64,000 bases of DNA from Corallium rubrum (lineage: Eukaryota; Cnidaria; Anthozoa; Scleralcyonacea; Coralliidae): assembly GCA_964035015.1 (NCBI GenBank), contig OZ035998.1, positions 27,112,617 through 27,176,616 on the forward strand, written 5' to 3'. Each line of letters opens with the position of its first letter. The first letter of the stretch is position 1. Of the stretch, positions 32,178 to 44,100 are shown piece after piece. Position numbers and translations under genes: made by a program. The notes below the pieces were generated by a model. That model did no database searches, was not told where the DNA came from, and was given only the letters and a program-made list of their open reading frames with translations.

Positions 32178-35100
32178 CTAACACATGTACATAAAAAATA
32201 AATCATTGGAAACTTCAATGAAAGTGCCAGGATGGCAAATTTAAAAATTAATGGTTATACATGTACATTGTGTTTGCTTTGAAAAGAATTAAGACAATTA
32301 AATTCATCAATAATACATTGTTTAGCACTGATCATACAACAAAAATTTGAAGAAACTTTGTTGTTTAAAAATGTGGTTGATTTTTGTGACTACCGCTGAC
32401 CTGTCAGCGGGAGCCACTATGTCGGCGAAATCTTGAGTGTCTTGGACCTCACTTACGTCATACTCGACAGCTATCGCCAGATATTCGGCACGATCGCCCT
32501 ATAAGTCGAGAAGATCGCCATTGATCGCCTGGTATTCGGGAAGTACTCGAGTTGTTTTCGTGGGGAATAAAGTAATATGGCTACATCTCGATGACTGTTT
32601 TGCTTTTTGAAAAGTGTTAATTATTACTTTGCAAATCTTTTCTTCTTGGAACGGTTTCTGTCATTGTTCAGCTTATACAAGGTAAGAAATAGTTTGAAAA
32701 CTGTGACGTTTATCTTATATACTACAAAATCTATAAATACTTGATCGGAAACAAATTTACTATCTCAAAGCCAACCTCGTACTTCGGTACTTTATTCATA
32801 CATGTCCAATATAACCATCCGTTTGCAGATGCTTACGGACGGTAAGACATGTTTGCAGATGCTTGCATTGGCTTTACAGGTCGTGCAGGTGGTACAGATG
32901 GAAGCAGCTGCTACGGGCGGTAACAGGTGCTTACAGGTCGCACAGATGGAAGCAGCTGCTACGGACGGTAACAGGTGCTTTCAGATCGCACAGATGGAAG
33001 CAGCTGCTACGGACGGTAACAGGTGCTTACAGGTGGTACGGATTGCACACTTAGTCTATACGCTTTACAGGTGGTACAGGTCGTGCAGATGGAAGCAGCT
33101 GCTACGGGCGGTAACAGGTGCTTACAGGTGCTACCGATTTGACACTTGACACTTCCTCTCCTCACCTCCACTCTATGTGTTCTCTCCACTGTATGTGTTG
33201 CCTCGTCCTTACAAAAACCCCACGTCAACTTACTTTACTCTCCTCCACTGTATATGTCTTGCCTCGTTCTTACAAAAACCCGACGTCAATTTACCCTCCT
33301 ATCCTCCACTGTATGTGTTGCCTCGTTCTTACAAAAACCCCACGTCAACTCACTTTACTCTCCTCCACTGTATGTCTTGCCTCGTTCTTACAAAAACCCC
33401 ACGTCACTTTAACCTCATATCCTCCACTCTGTGTTGCCTAGTTCTTGGAAAAATCCCACGTCAACTTACTCTCCTATCCTCCACTGTGTGTTGCCTCGTT
33501 CTTACAAAAACCCCACGAAAACTTACTCTCCTCTCCCGCAATGTATCTCTTGCTTTCTTAAAAAACCCGACGTCAACGTAGCTGTATACGCGCACATAGT
33601 AGGGACTTTAAGATGCTAGGACGACGCCGGATAAAACGCAGGATAAGCTAGTTTTACAATTTAAACGTCACGGTTAACTGACTATTATATCTCACATTTG
33701 AAGTCGGTTTAAAGCCTTCCAAAACGGCCCCAGTATTGCTAAAATTATTGTAGTGTCCGCGTTTAAGTCAATCTCAAGCAACAGCTCTCATCCTTTGGCC
33801 GTTGACCTTCTCCTGAAGACGTGGCGTGTCCTAAGTGGCGTGGTATGAAGAACGAGGACGCTGTTCACATTATTCTGGAGGCTTAAAATTATTCATTTTC
33901 TTTGTTTGTCAAAAAGAATTCGTTTCTTTAGACGACGGCGTCGTTGAGCGTGACGTCGTGGCATCATATAAAACTCTCTAGTAACGTTTCCAAGCGTTTT
34001 CGTATTTCTCACTTTTCTCAACGGAATCGACAACCACTTCATTACTTCAAACACTACGAAAAGGCATGCACACATACACACTCCATATAATAACCGCAAT
34101 GATTATTTACACGCTCATTACCTTTGCCCCATATTAAACTATCATGTTTCCTCAACGTTTCACCACACAGTCATACATTTTACTTAACGTAGGCACTCAG
34201 TCAACTCATGTAAATACTCATGTTTATTACACGTCTTCACTCCTCAATGTTTATGTCCCTTTCATTATATTTTATAACCCCTTCACCCTCAAAACTATTC
34301 GTTGTAAACGTAAACCGGGTTTGTCAGACGCACAGCACAAACATTTCATCCCACACAACGACAATTTTTCCTCTGAGGGTGTCCTTAATACGCATGCCTA
34401 AACTCTCACCGCTTTCAATTTTCAATTTGCGTTTTCTTTACATGCGCACCGCCTTGAAACTTTATACGCTTCTTTCCTTTCTCAATATTTCTCACTTCAA
34501 ATATCACCTATACAACAAATATCACTCTCCCTTGACAATATTTCACATTGTCACTTCAACATATTCCATTTTTGCCGTCGCTTGTTACAAAATATGTACG
34601 CAACGCTGAAACTTGAAACAGAAGCAATCACAACGGAAACTTACACCCCCTATTCCTTAACCTTTTATCCCTCAAACGTATACTTGACGTTGGACAGCGT
34701 TTGTTCCAAAACTCGAAAACAACAACTTATTCGCTAAACGCTTCACCGTAATTTATAAACTCTTCCGCTGTGCATACTAAACATTCCCTCGCTGTTTATT
34801 CTTCAAATGCATGTTTATCTATTATCAAAATTATTTTTACACAACTTATCAAATTCATACCAATTAAGCGATAGGCTCAACATGCGGAAAACACAGAATT
34901 ACCATAAGTAGCAAGAACGGAAGGCATACATGTTTTCATTAACAGGGTTTCACTTTACAAATGACTAGTCAACTTGCTCGAATGTCTCATTCAAAATTAC
35001 GTGAAGCGCGAAGAAAACACGTTAAACAAAAATCATTAGGGAAACAGAGTGTAATGTTTTAGAAAAATGTCTTTAAATACCAGAACGGCAGAAGGCGAAA

Positions 35101-38100
35101 CACTTGTCACCTTCTTCCCTGTCAACGACGAAACCCCCATGTGTCCTAACAACGTGTTTACATATAAACGCCAGCCCAGTGCTTCCACAACTGAAATCCA
35201 GATTTCCTGTTTGTTGTCCTGAAATTTCCTGATATTTCCTGATATTTTATTTAGATTTCCTTCATATTTCTTTGACATTATCACGTGATATCTTTTCATA
35301 AACGAGCCTGCTCGCGGGCTGTATGATCATGAAATTAACAAAAATGATGAAATAGTCCGATAGCGCATACATTTTTTTTGTTTTAAAGGTGCTGTCCACT
35401 CCGTTCTGCGCATGTACGAAACTAATGTTTACTTCTTCGTTTATAAAAATATTTACTGATACCTTCTTGAAGATTGTAAGCTTTTCTTGCTTCCTCTTCA
35501 TTACTTGTACCCAAAACAAAATATTTTCAGAAGAAATCGAAGAAATCCGAAGAGATGTCCTCACCGAATCGCTTGGTTTTCTGCCATGTCGCTTCTAACG
35601 GTTTACATTGAGCGGAGTACTTCATGTAATTATCTACGAATGTCATGTTTGAAGGTCCCGATAAACAAAGATGCGGATCATGCGCAGAACGGAGTGGACA
35701 GCACCTTTAACTTTAATTTAAAACTTTTTGTAAAAGTAATTGTAATACATATTCATATTTCCATAATCAATCCATATAAAGGACACGTAGAATAGAGAAC
35801 AGAGAAGGCCAAAGGCTCAGTCTCTAGAGCCCGCGAACTCAACTATCACCATGGTAACACTAAATCTAAATGTTTCACAACTATTTGTAACGCTCCCCCT
35901 CCCCCCGGCAGTAATGGTGGGGAATAGAAACCAGGCCACTGCAGGCGAACCACAAACAACAGAAAGCCAAAAATTCACGCAAAAAAGTTAAAATTTCTTT
36001 AAAATTTTCTCGATCTACTTAGATTTTTTGAGATTTCCTGATTTTCCTGAGATTTCCTGATTTTCCTGAGATTTCCTGATTTTCCTGAGATTTTAACTCA
36101 TCCTGAAAATTTCCTTTTCAAGTCAGGATTTCCTGAGAATCAGGAAATTTCCTGCAAAGTGGAAACACTGCGCCAGCCTGAACTCGCGACCAGCTTAATT
36201 TTCCATTTTAGTTTTGGTTTACACGACGCCGCTCGTAAAATTATATACCCTTGCTTTCACTGTTCTTTCAACATTTCTGTGAATTGCCTTACCACTCGTG
36301 GCCTCAGGAGAATCATTATTTTATATGTATTTCCCTGAGTGACATCTTTATCCCTAGCATATAACCCATACAATCATTCATCGAATGCCATATCCAATTA
36401 CTTATACGCCTCTACTTCTCCTTCAAATATACTTAACTTTGCAATCGCGACACCATCTTCTTACTAAACATGCCATCTCCCTCTTCCGAAACTCATGTAT
36501 TAACTCTTTTCCTGACGGCAATATACATAATATCCAAGCCCTTGTAAAACACAGATTAGGCAGCGGAAATACAACGCAAACGTCAAGGACATTACAATAA
36601 CAAAGAAGATGAATAACTTTTTAGTTGCAATACTAACGCTAAGGCCCTTCCCCTTCCTTCCACATAGACCTAATGCAGATCATCACCACGTCTTCAACAC
36701 AACGTTAACTCGTGCGAAACGTAGTGCCAATTTACTTCAAAACATCTAACGACATCCTTTTAGAACCCCTATGACCTTTCACATTCCGTACTCAATACTA
36801 TCAATCTATGTAAATGATTCCTGCTTTCTCCTACATACGAAACTTCATATTGTCGGCTTTCTCCTTCTTTTCTTACCCTCACAACACACAAAATAATTCA
36901 TCGTAACACTTTTGACGTAGAACTCTTACTTCTCGAAAATTTCTCTTTACTATTTGACATTATATTTTCCTCTGGAAAAGCCTCTCCCATCTGTACCACC
37001 TGTAACCACTTGTTACTGTCCGTAGCAGCTGTATCCATCTGTACCATCTGCACCACCTGTAAAGCCTATAGACTAAGTCTCCCATCCGTACCACCTGTAA
37101 CCACTTCTTACCGTCCGTAGCAGCTGCTTCCATCCGTACCACCTGTAACGACTTGTTACTGTCCGTAGCAGCTGCTTCCATCTGTACCATCTGCACCACC
37201 TGTAAAGGCTATACACTAAGTCCCCCATCCGCACCACCTGTAACCACTTGTCACCGTCCGTAGCAGACGCTTCCATCCGTACCACCTGTAACCACTTGTT
37301 ACCGTCCGTAGCAGCTGCTTCCATCTGTACCATCTGCACCATCTGCACCACCTGTAAAGGCTATACACTAAGTCCCCCATCCGCACCACCTGCAACCACT
37401 TGTTACCGTCCGTAGCAGCTGCTTCCATCTGTACCACCTGTATAGCCTATACACTAACTCTCCCATCCGTACCACCTGTAAGCACTTGTTACCGTCCGTA
37501 GCAGCTGCTTCCATCTGTACCACCTGTAAGCACTTGTTACCGTCCGTAGCAGCTGCTTCCATCTGTACCATCTGCAGCACCTGTATACCCTATACACTAA
37601 GTCTTCCATCCGTACCACCTGCAACCACTTGTTACCGTCCGTAGCAGCTGCTTCCATCTGTACCACCTGTAACCACTTGTTACCGTCCGTAGCAGCTGCT
37701 TCCATCTGTACCATCTGCACCACCTGTAAAGCCTATACACTAAGTCTCCCATCCGTACCACCTGTAACCACTTGTTACCGTCCGTAGCATCTGCTTCCAT
37801 CTGTACCATCTGCACCACCTGTAAAGCCTATACACTAAGTCTCCCATCCGTACCATCTGTAACCACTTGTTACCGTCCGTAGCAGCTGCTTCCATCTGCA
37901 CCACCTGTAACCATTACACCACTCTTGTTATCACCCGGCCACCTGTAAACACATCTTACCGTCCGTAAGCAGCTGCAAACGGATGCCTATATTGGACATC
38001 ACTCACTTTATTTAGCAGTACTAGAAATATTCAGCTTATAAAGTTCGCTAGAAGTTGGGCCTTCAACTGTGTCCTGTTTCAAAGCTCTTCTTCTGTTATC

Positions 38101-41100
38101 GAAGAAATTGTCATTGTATACACCAAAGTATATATAAAGTAAATGACATATAATGTAAAGTCTTGATAGAAATGATTTATGTTAATGATAAAACCGCTTT
38201 ATGAGTTTAAGTTTAATTTTGGTTGAATTGTGTGTTGTGCTCACTGGTTAGTGACTCATGTTACTGCATGTACATGAATATATAGTGCGAAGTGTGGTTT
38301 AACCAACTTAGAGCTAGGTGTTTAATTAAATCAAACACAACTTCTGAGTGTTTCAAGATCAAACAAATCAGGAAACGAATCAGTTGTCAAATAAATCAGT
38401 ATTTTAAGATAAGTTTGAGGTAAAAGTTGGCTTAATCTATCCAAGTGATATCAAACCTTTGTCTCGCTTATGATTTTCCTAGGTGTTTGGTTTATAAATT
38501 ATTAATGATTTGGAAAAGTATATATCACAGTGCCCTGTATTTACACTATATACATGCATGTATATAAGAAATTCATGCTGACAAAATATCTTGACTGTTA
38601 TATCGACATTACAAAACCTTGACTTGGTGCTTTGCTTACTTGTTTTAGGTGTTGTTCAATATCTTGTATAATGAATTTAAGAAACCAAAGTTTGTGCACA
38701 GCAGAGCTGCTACAACGGTCTGGCCGCAGAATAGTAGATACACCAGAAGTCTGACTCCTGTGAAAGTACTAAAATATTCTATAATCTGGTGTCTAAGTGT
38801 CACTCAATTGTACATTTTAATAAATTGTGGAAAAGCTATTGTGAGCTGTTGGAAAACTTAAAACCTTGAATATGTTAAAAGCCTTGGAATGAAGAAATAT
38901 ATCTGTTGAAACTACAATCCTGGTATTGTACTGTCTTATTTAAAATACTAGCAGAATCACAAAATATTAGTGATATGCACAATGTTGATGATCTGGGGTG
39001 ATTAATTCTTTGAAAGTTTTCATGATAATGTAATATAGATTATTTTTGTGGAAACATCAAGTAAAATATTTATTTGCTAAGTTTAGACCTGATTTAACAG
39101 GCCAAAAGCTTAGCAAATAAATATTTTACATGGTATTTCCACAGCCTTGTCCCAGACTCTCTATCTTCTCTATCTTGGACTGAGCCTTCAGGATCTAGTG
39201 TCAGCGATCACTCCACTGCCACAGTAAATACTTCATGCTAGCTCCAATATATCGTTGTTCGTGGTATAGAATGAGGATTTTCAACTCTACAATAAATTCT
39301 CATCAACATTAACCGGTCTTGTTTAATTTCAGCCTTTCTGTCACGTGACAGTGCTTTGTGATACCCCTCCCCCCCTTGTGACATTATGTGACTATTGTTC
39401 AAGCACCCCCACCCACCGAAGCGTCACGTATTTTGTGTATGGCCCCTATGATCTAGGGTGAGTTGTACAAAGCCTATAGCTTATCTAGTTGATAACTGCA
39501 TGAAGTCCTAGCTAAAGAACAGCACTAATCATGCTTTGAACAACCTAATATAAAATTTCATCCACTGAATACATGTAGTTATGTATGTGATAGTGCTGTT
39601 CAGTGAATAAAAGTTAAATTGGGTTGTTCAAAGCACCACTAGATTGGTTCTCTAGCTAGGATTTATCCACCATCTGAATATTACAAGTTCACTTCATGTA
39701 AAAGTTTGGGGCATGTTTATAATGCTAATATATGCTATGCCATATATTAATACATGGAAACAGGTAGTAAAGATGCATGTATAGTATGTGCCATGTTCAA
39801 ATTAGCAACACGTGTATAAAATGATTTAAAATAACTCATTTTTTTGTGTGTCTGTGTGCTTTTCACATATTTTCATGCATTGCTTCTTAAGTCTATATCT
39901 CATTCTGTGCTTGGAGATAAGTGTTGGGAAAAAGTCATGCAAGATAGACTGTTATGTAGTGGAGGCTGTTCAAACAGCAATTATAGGTTTAGATGTTTTA
40001 GGAGTATTGGGCATTGTTCTACAATCATTTTCAAAAGTCTTGGGACATTTGCGTCCTTTTTCGGTTTTCCAACTCCCCCGGCCCCCTGTTCAATGTTGTA
40101 TACAATGTTTACGGTGAATTTTGCCGGAATTGTTAATCTGTTTCATTAGACAACATTGTAAAGGGAGGGGGAGGGAGGGATTGTGTACATATCGCAAAAT
40201 AGACGATGTTGAACGAGTATATTTGGAAAAGCTCAAGTGTCCCTACTACTTTTGAAATTGATTGTAGACCCAAAAACTAAATCAGCCAATATAGATGGAG
40301 TGAACTTACACGAATCTGAAGTACCAACTAATCAGCCATCAACACGGAAATGCTACCACATACGAGTAGCTCAGACCTGTTTGGTAGAACCAGGAAAAGA
40401 GACTTTCATATGGGGAAAACTAGAGGAAGGAAATACAAAGTTCGACAGCACAATATATGTAGATGGAACAGAACGGTTCAAGGAGAGAACTGGCCTTATG
40501 ACAGCTCCAGTTCGTATAACACCAGAAGCGATTGAAGATGGAAAAATCCCAATCTGTGTTTGGAATATATCCGACAAACCAATTCGTGTATACAGAGAAC
40601 AGCCAGCAGCAACGGTAGAAGAACTGCCAGTCAAGACAGTAAATAAGATGACAGAGGTAAGTCCAGAAACAGCTACAACGGTGGAGTATGACCCGGTTTC
40701 GGAAGTACAGATGGGAAAAGAGTTAACCGAGAGCAAGTCGACAAAATTGAAGAATCTAATAAGAAAGAATGCTGATGTATTTGATTACCCGGGTAATGAA
40801 GGATACACAACGACAGAAACTCACAGCATACCGACTGGAGATGCAGATCCCACCTGCATGTCCACCAAGACGACATAATTTCGCTTTGACAGAGAAAATC
40901 AACGATGCAGTGGAGAAACACCTGAAGGCTGGGCATATTTAATAGGTTATCAAGGTCTCCATGGGTATTTCCCATTGTGCCGGTTCTGAAACCGGACAAG
41001 ACTGTGAGATTATGTGTTGACTCCAAGCCTCTCAACGATGTAACAGAATCAGATGCTTTTCCCACTGGAAACATCAACGAAGTATTCGATAACATGGCAG

Positions 41101-44100
41101 GACCCCAGTATTTCAGTGTTATCGACCTAGCACAGGGGTATTTACAGGTACCTCTAGCGGAGAAAGATCAAGCTAAAACAGCTTTCAAATCGCCAACAGG
41201 GTTTTGGGAATGGATTCGCATGCGCTATGGTTTGAAAGGAAGTCCAGCCACCTTTGCAAGGTTAATGCGGAAAGTTGTCAACCAAATTCCATCAGACCGA
41301 TTGGCACAAAACATGGATGACGTGTGTGTAGTGAGTAAAACGTTTGACGACCACCTAAGAAATCTACAGCAAGTTTTTGGTGCCCTGCGACAGCATGGTT
41401 TAAGAATAAAAGCAAAGAAATGTGCACTGGTGATGAGAGAAGTCAAGTTTCTAGGACATCGTTTTACCAAAGACGGTGTGCAACCAGCTCGAGAGAAAGT
41501 GGAAGCAATTAATTCGGGGCCAGCTCCAGTATCAATCAAAGAAGTGCAGAAATTTATTGGAGTAACTGGCTGATATAGAAAGTTTATCAAGAATTTTAGC
41601 GAACGAGCACGACCACTTACGAAACTCTTGGAAAAGAATGCTACTTTTACCTGGAATAAAGAACAAGATGATGCCTTCACCTTCTTAAGAAACTGTTTAA
41701 CCACAGCACCAGTGTTGGCACACCCCAAATCACATGTTGAGTTTGTTGTGACGACGGATACTAGCAGTGTCGGCATATGTGGTGAATTAGCCCAACCAGG
41801 TGAAGATGGCGAATTACATCCAGTGGCTTACTACAGCAGATGCCTTCCCAAACGAGAAAGATCTTACCCGACATATGACCGGGACGTTCTGGCCATCAGA
41901 GATACCCTCAAGCATTATCGATATTACTTATTGGGAAGTAAATTTCGTCTCCGCACCGACCACAAGCCGTTGCTGAAAATGTTGGAAGTAAAAGATCCAT
42001 TTGGTAGAAGGACCACTATGTTGCGGGACATTTCAGAGTTTGAACCACAGTTGGAATTCATCAAAGGATGTGACTGACGCCTTAAGTAGACTGGGGATAA
42101 CGCCAACGGAAAACGACAATGTTGAAGATGCGCGTACAGTGGGAGTAATAGCAAGTGACCGAGTGAAAGATTTCGTCGATTACCTGGATGACTTCCGGTT
42201 GGCTCAGATAAATGACCCATCTCTGAAACCGTACATATCGTCGCATAAGAACAAGGAAGGGTTGTTTACCATTCAAGGACTTGGTCAAGTGTTAGTGCCT
42301 TCGTCAAGCGTCCCCAAGTTGCTATGCCTGGCCCATGATGAAACCGAACACCAAGGAAGTGAGAAAGTCGTAGAAAGAATTGCTCGTCATTTTTGGTGGC
42401 CCACCATAAACAAGGATATTGTGAACTATGTGCAATCGTGTCACAGGTGCGCAGCAACGTTATCACAAGGGAAAAGAGAAGCTCCACTCAATGTGCGACC
42501 AAAGGAACGCAGACCATTTCAACTCGTGGAAGCAGATCTGAAAGGCCCGCTCCCGAAAGCAAGAAATGGATACAAAAACATCCCTGTGCTCATGGACCCA
42601 ACCACAAAATTTGCTGAGATGCATCCAATCACGGATCAACAGAATGCATCGGTCTGTAAGAAGTTGAAAGATTGGATATCTCGCTACGGAATACCAAAGT
42701 GCCTTCATTCAGACAATGGACCCTGTTTTACCAGTGAAGTGATGCAGAGTTTTTGCATTGAGAATGGGATGGAACATACGCACATTTAGCGACCCGTTCC
42801 GTCCTCAAGGAAATTCTGGAGTAGAGTGTCTAAACCGAACGATGGCAGAATCCATCACTAAGCTAGTGAATAATCACCCAAAATCCTGGCCAGAATATCT
42901 TCCAGAGGTTCAATTGGCATATAATGCGGCCAAACATAGCAGCACCGGTGTGGCACCGTACGAGCTAGTCTTCAAAGCACATCCTCGAACGAAGTTAGAC
43001 ATTGTTGCCGGACGAGTATCTCCAGAGACGGTGGAAAAGCACACAGCATTGCTAGAAGAAGAGGGAGAAGAGATTTATGAAAGAGCACGAGCATAACCGA
43101 AGTATCAAACCATTTCAACCACAACGACAAGGGGAGAAGGTCTGGAGGATGAAAGAAAGAAAAGAACATTCACTGATCGTTGGGAAGGACCGTTTGTTAT
43201 TGTGCGACTTGGATCGAAGACAGGAACGGCATACATCATATGTACAGTCGGTGGAACCAAGGAGAGGACTGTGCATTACAGCCATATGTCGTCAAAGACC
43301 AACAAAGACGTGAAGGACAAGTTGGAAGGAAGAAAAGTAAGAACAGTAGTACGACAGAAGAAATGCAAAAAGTAACGGACACCCAAGACAGCGAAAGCTC
43401 AGAAAGAGAATCGGAAGACGAGGAACTTGTAGAACTAGAAAGAAGATATCCGTTGAGGATCCGACATGAACAAGAGAGACTGGCTTACAAAAGGAGGGAG
43501 TGGTGTAACCGGAAATGACTATAGCAATTTCCGCTCACAGCAGCGCTCTGCTGGGGGTCGGGGGAACGATTTTAAGAGTGTGAGATCAGTCTGTTGTGTT
43601 GTTAACGTTGATAATGAAGGCATTAAAACCTTTACAACCACGCGTAGTTTCGTTGTCTCTGCGTTTGCTCTTACAACTGCACGATGTGGGAGATAGAACT
43701 CTCTCCCCTTGACTTGCTCAGGAGCTTCCTCAACAACACCATCTGCTAACTGTTCACGAATAACAGTAACTTGCGTACCAATGATCATAGTCGACGAATA
43801 CTTCCATCATGGTTATTCGGAAGAGGGGGGTGGTTCCCCTTCCAGGGTAGTGAGGTCTCGTACCACCCAACAGAAGAACGTGTCAGTTGCTCCTTGAATT
43901 CTGCGTATACATCACTTTAACCTCCGGTTGGAGTGTCGGCTTAGCACATCTAAGGCACACAAACGTTCATAATCAGTGGTGGAGCCGACTGACAGGTACG
44001 CATGCGATACATCTGTCTCAGCTCCAGGTGACATTAGCATCCATCCAAATCTTGTGAATTCTGCCACAGGTTCACCACGGCGACCAACATGCACGTAAGC

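Larger units (their letters stand above)
35177..36170. mobile_element. Non-autonomous hAT, 8-bp TSD CGCCAGCC
   Basis: Ends CAGTGCTTCCAC and GTGGAAACACTG; perfect 8-bp duplication CGCCAGCC at 35169-35176 and 36171-36178. CAGTG ends with an 8-bp TSD are diagnostic of hAT. Subterminal ATTTCCTGA repeats on both sides are likely transposase sites. A TTAA MITE sits inside. Confidence 0.92.
32802..37999. mobile_element. 5.2-kb foldback element whose TIRs are minisatellite arrays
   Basis: Left ATGTCCAATATA then CCATCCGTTTGCAGATGCTTACGGACGGTAAGA; the right end is the inverse (TATATTGGACAT at 37988-37999). Inside both ends lie arrays of the same ~48-bp unit in opposite orientation: 32870-33135 and 36970-37985. 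Inverted ends made of tandem repeats are the hallmark of Drosophila Foldback and Galileo-type elements. I see no transposase in the 3.8-kb middle, and no clean target duplication. The arms differ greatly in length (about 330 bp versus about 1 kb). Confidence 0.78.
40237..43518 (+). mobile_element. Decayed Ty3/gypsy LTR retrotransposon (pol)
   Basis: Order of domains is RT, RNase H, zinc-binding and catalytic integrase, the Ty3 order. Gag and a complete protease are not seen, and LTRs were not located. At least one nonsense codon and three frame shifts interrupt pol. It lies on + within the NDUFA7 intron, i.e. antisense to that gene. Confidence 0.9.

Noticed and set aside
34144..34609. Overlapping plus frames in the foldback interior
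   Set aside because: Pyrimidine-rich strand keeps frames open; no domain seen, so not proposed as the transposase.
32870..37985. CRISPR-like array
   Set aside because: Repeats are contiguous, without unique spacers, in an intron-bearing eukaryotic sequence; they are minisatellites.
39844..40149. Possible tetraspanin C-terminus
   Set aside because: Only one hydrophobic segment and a few cysteines; no exon boundaries or partner exons.
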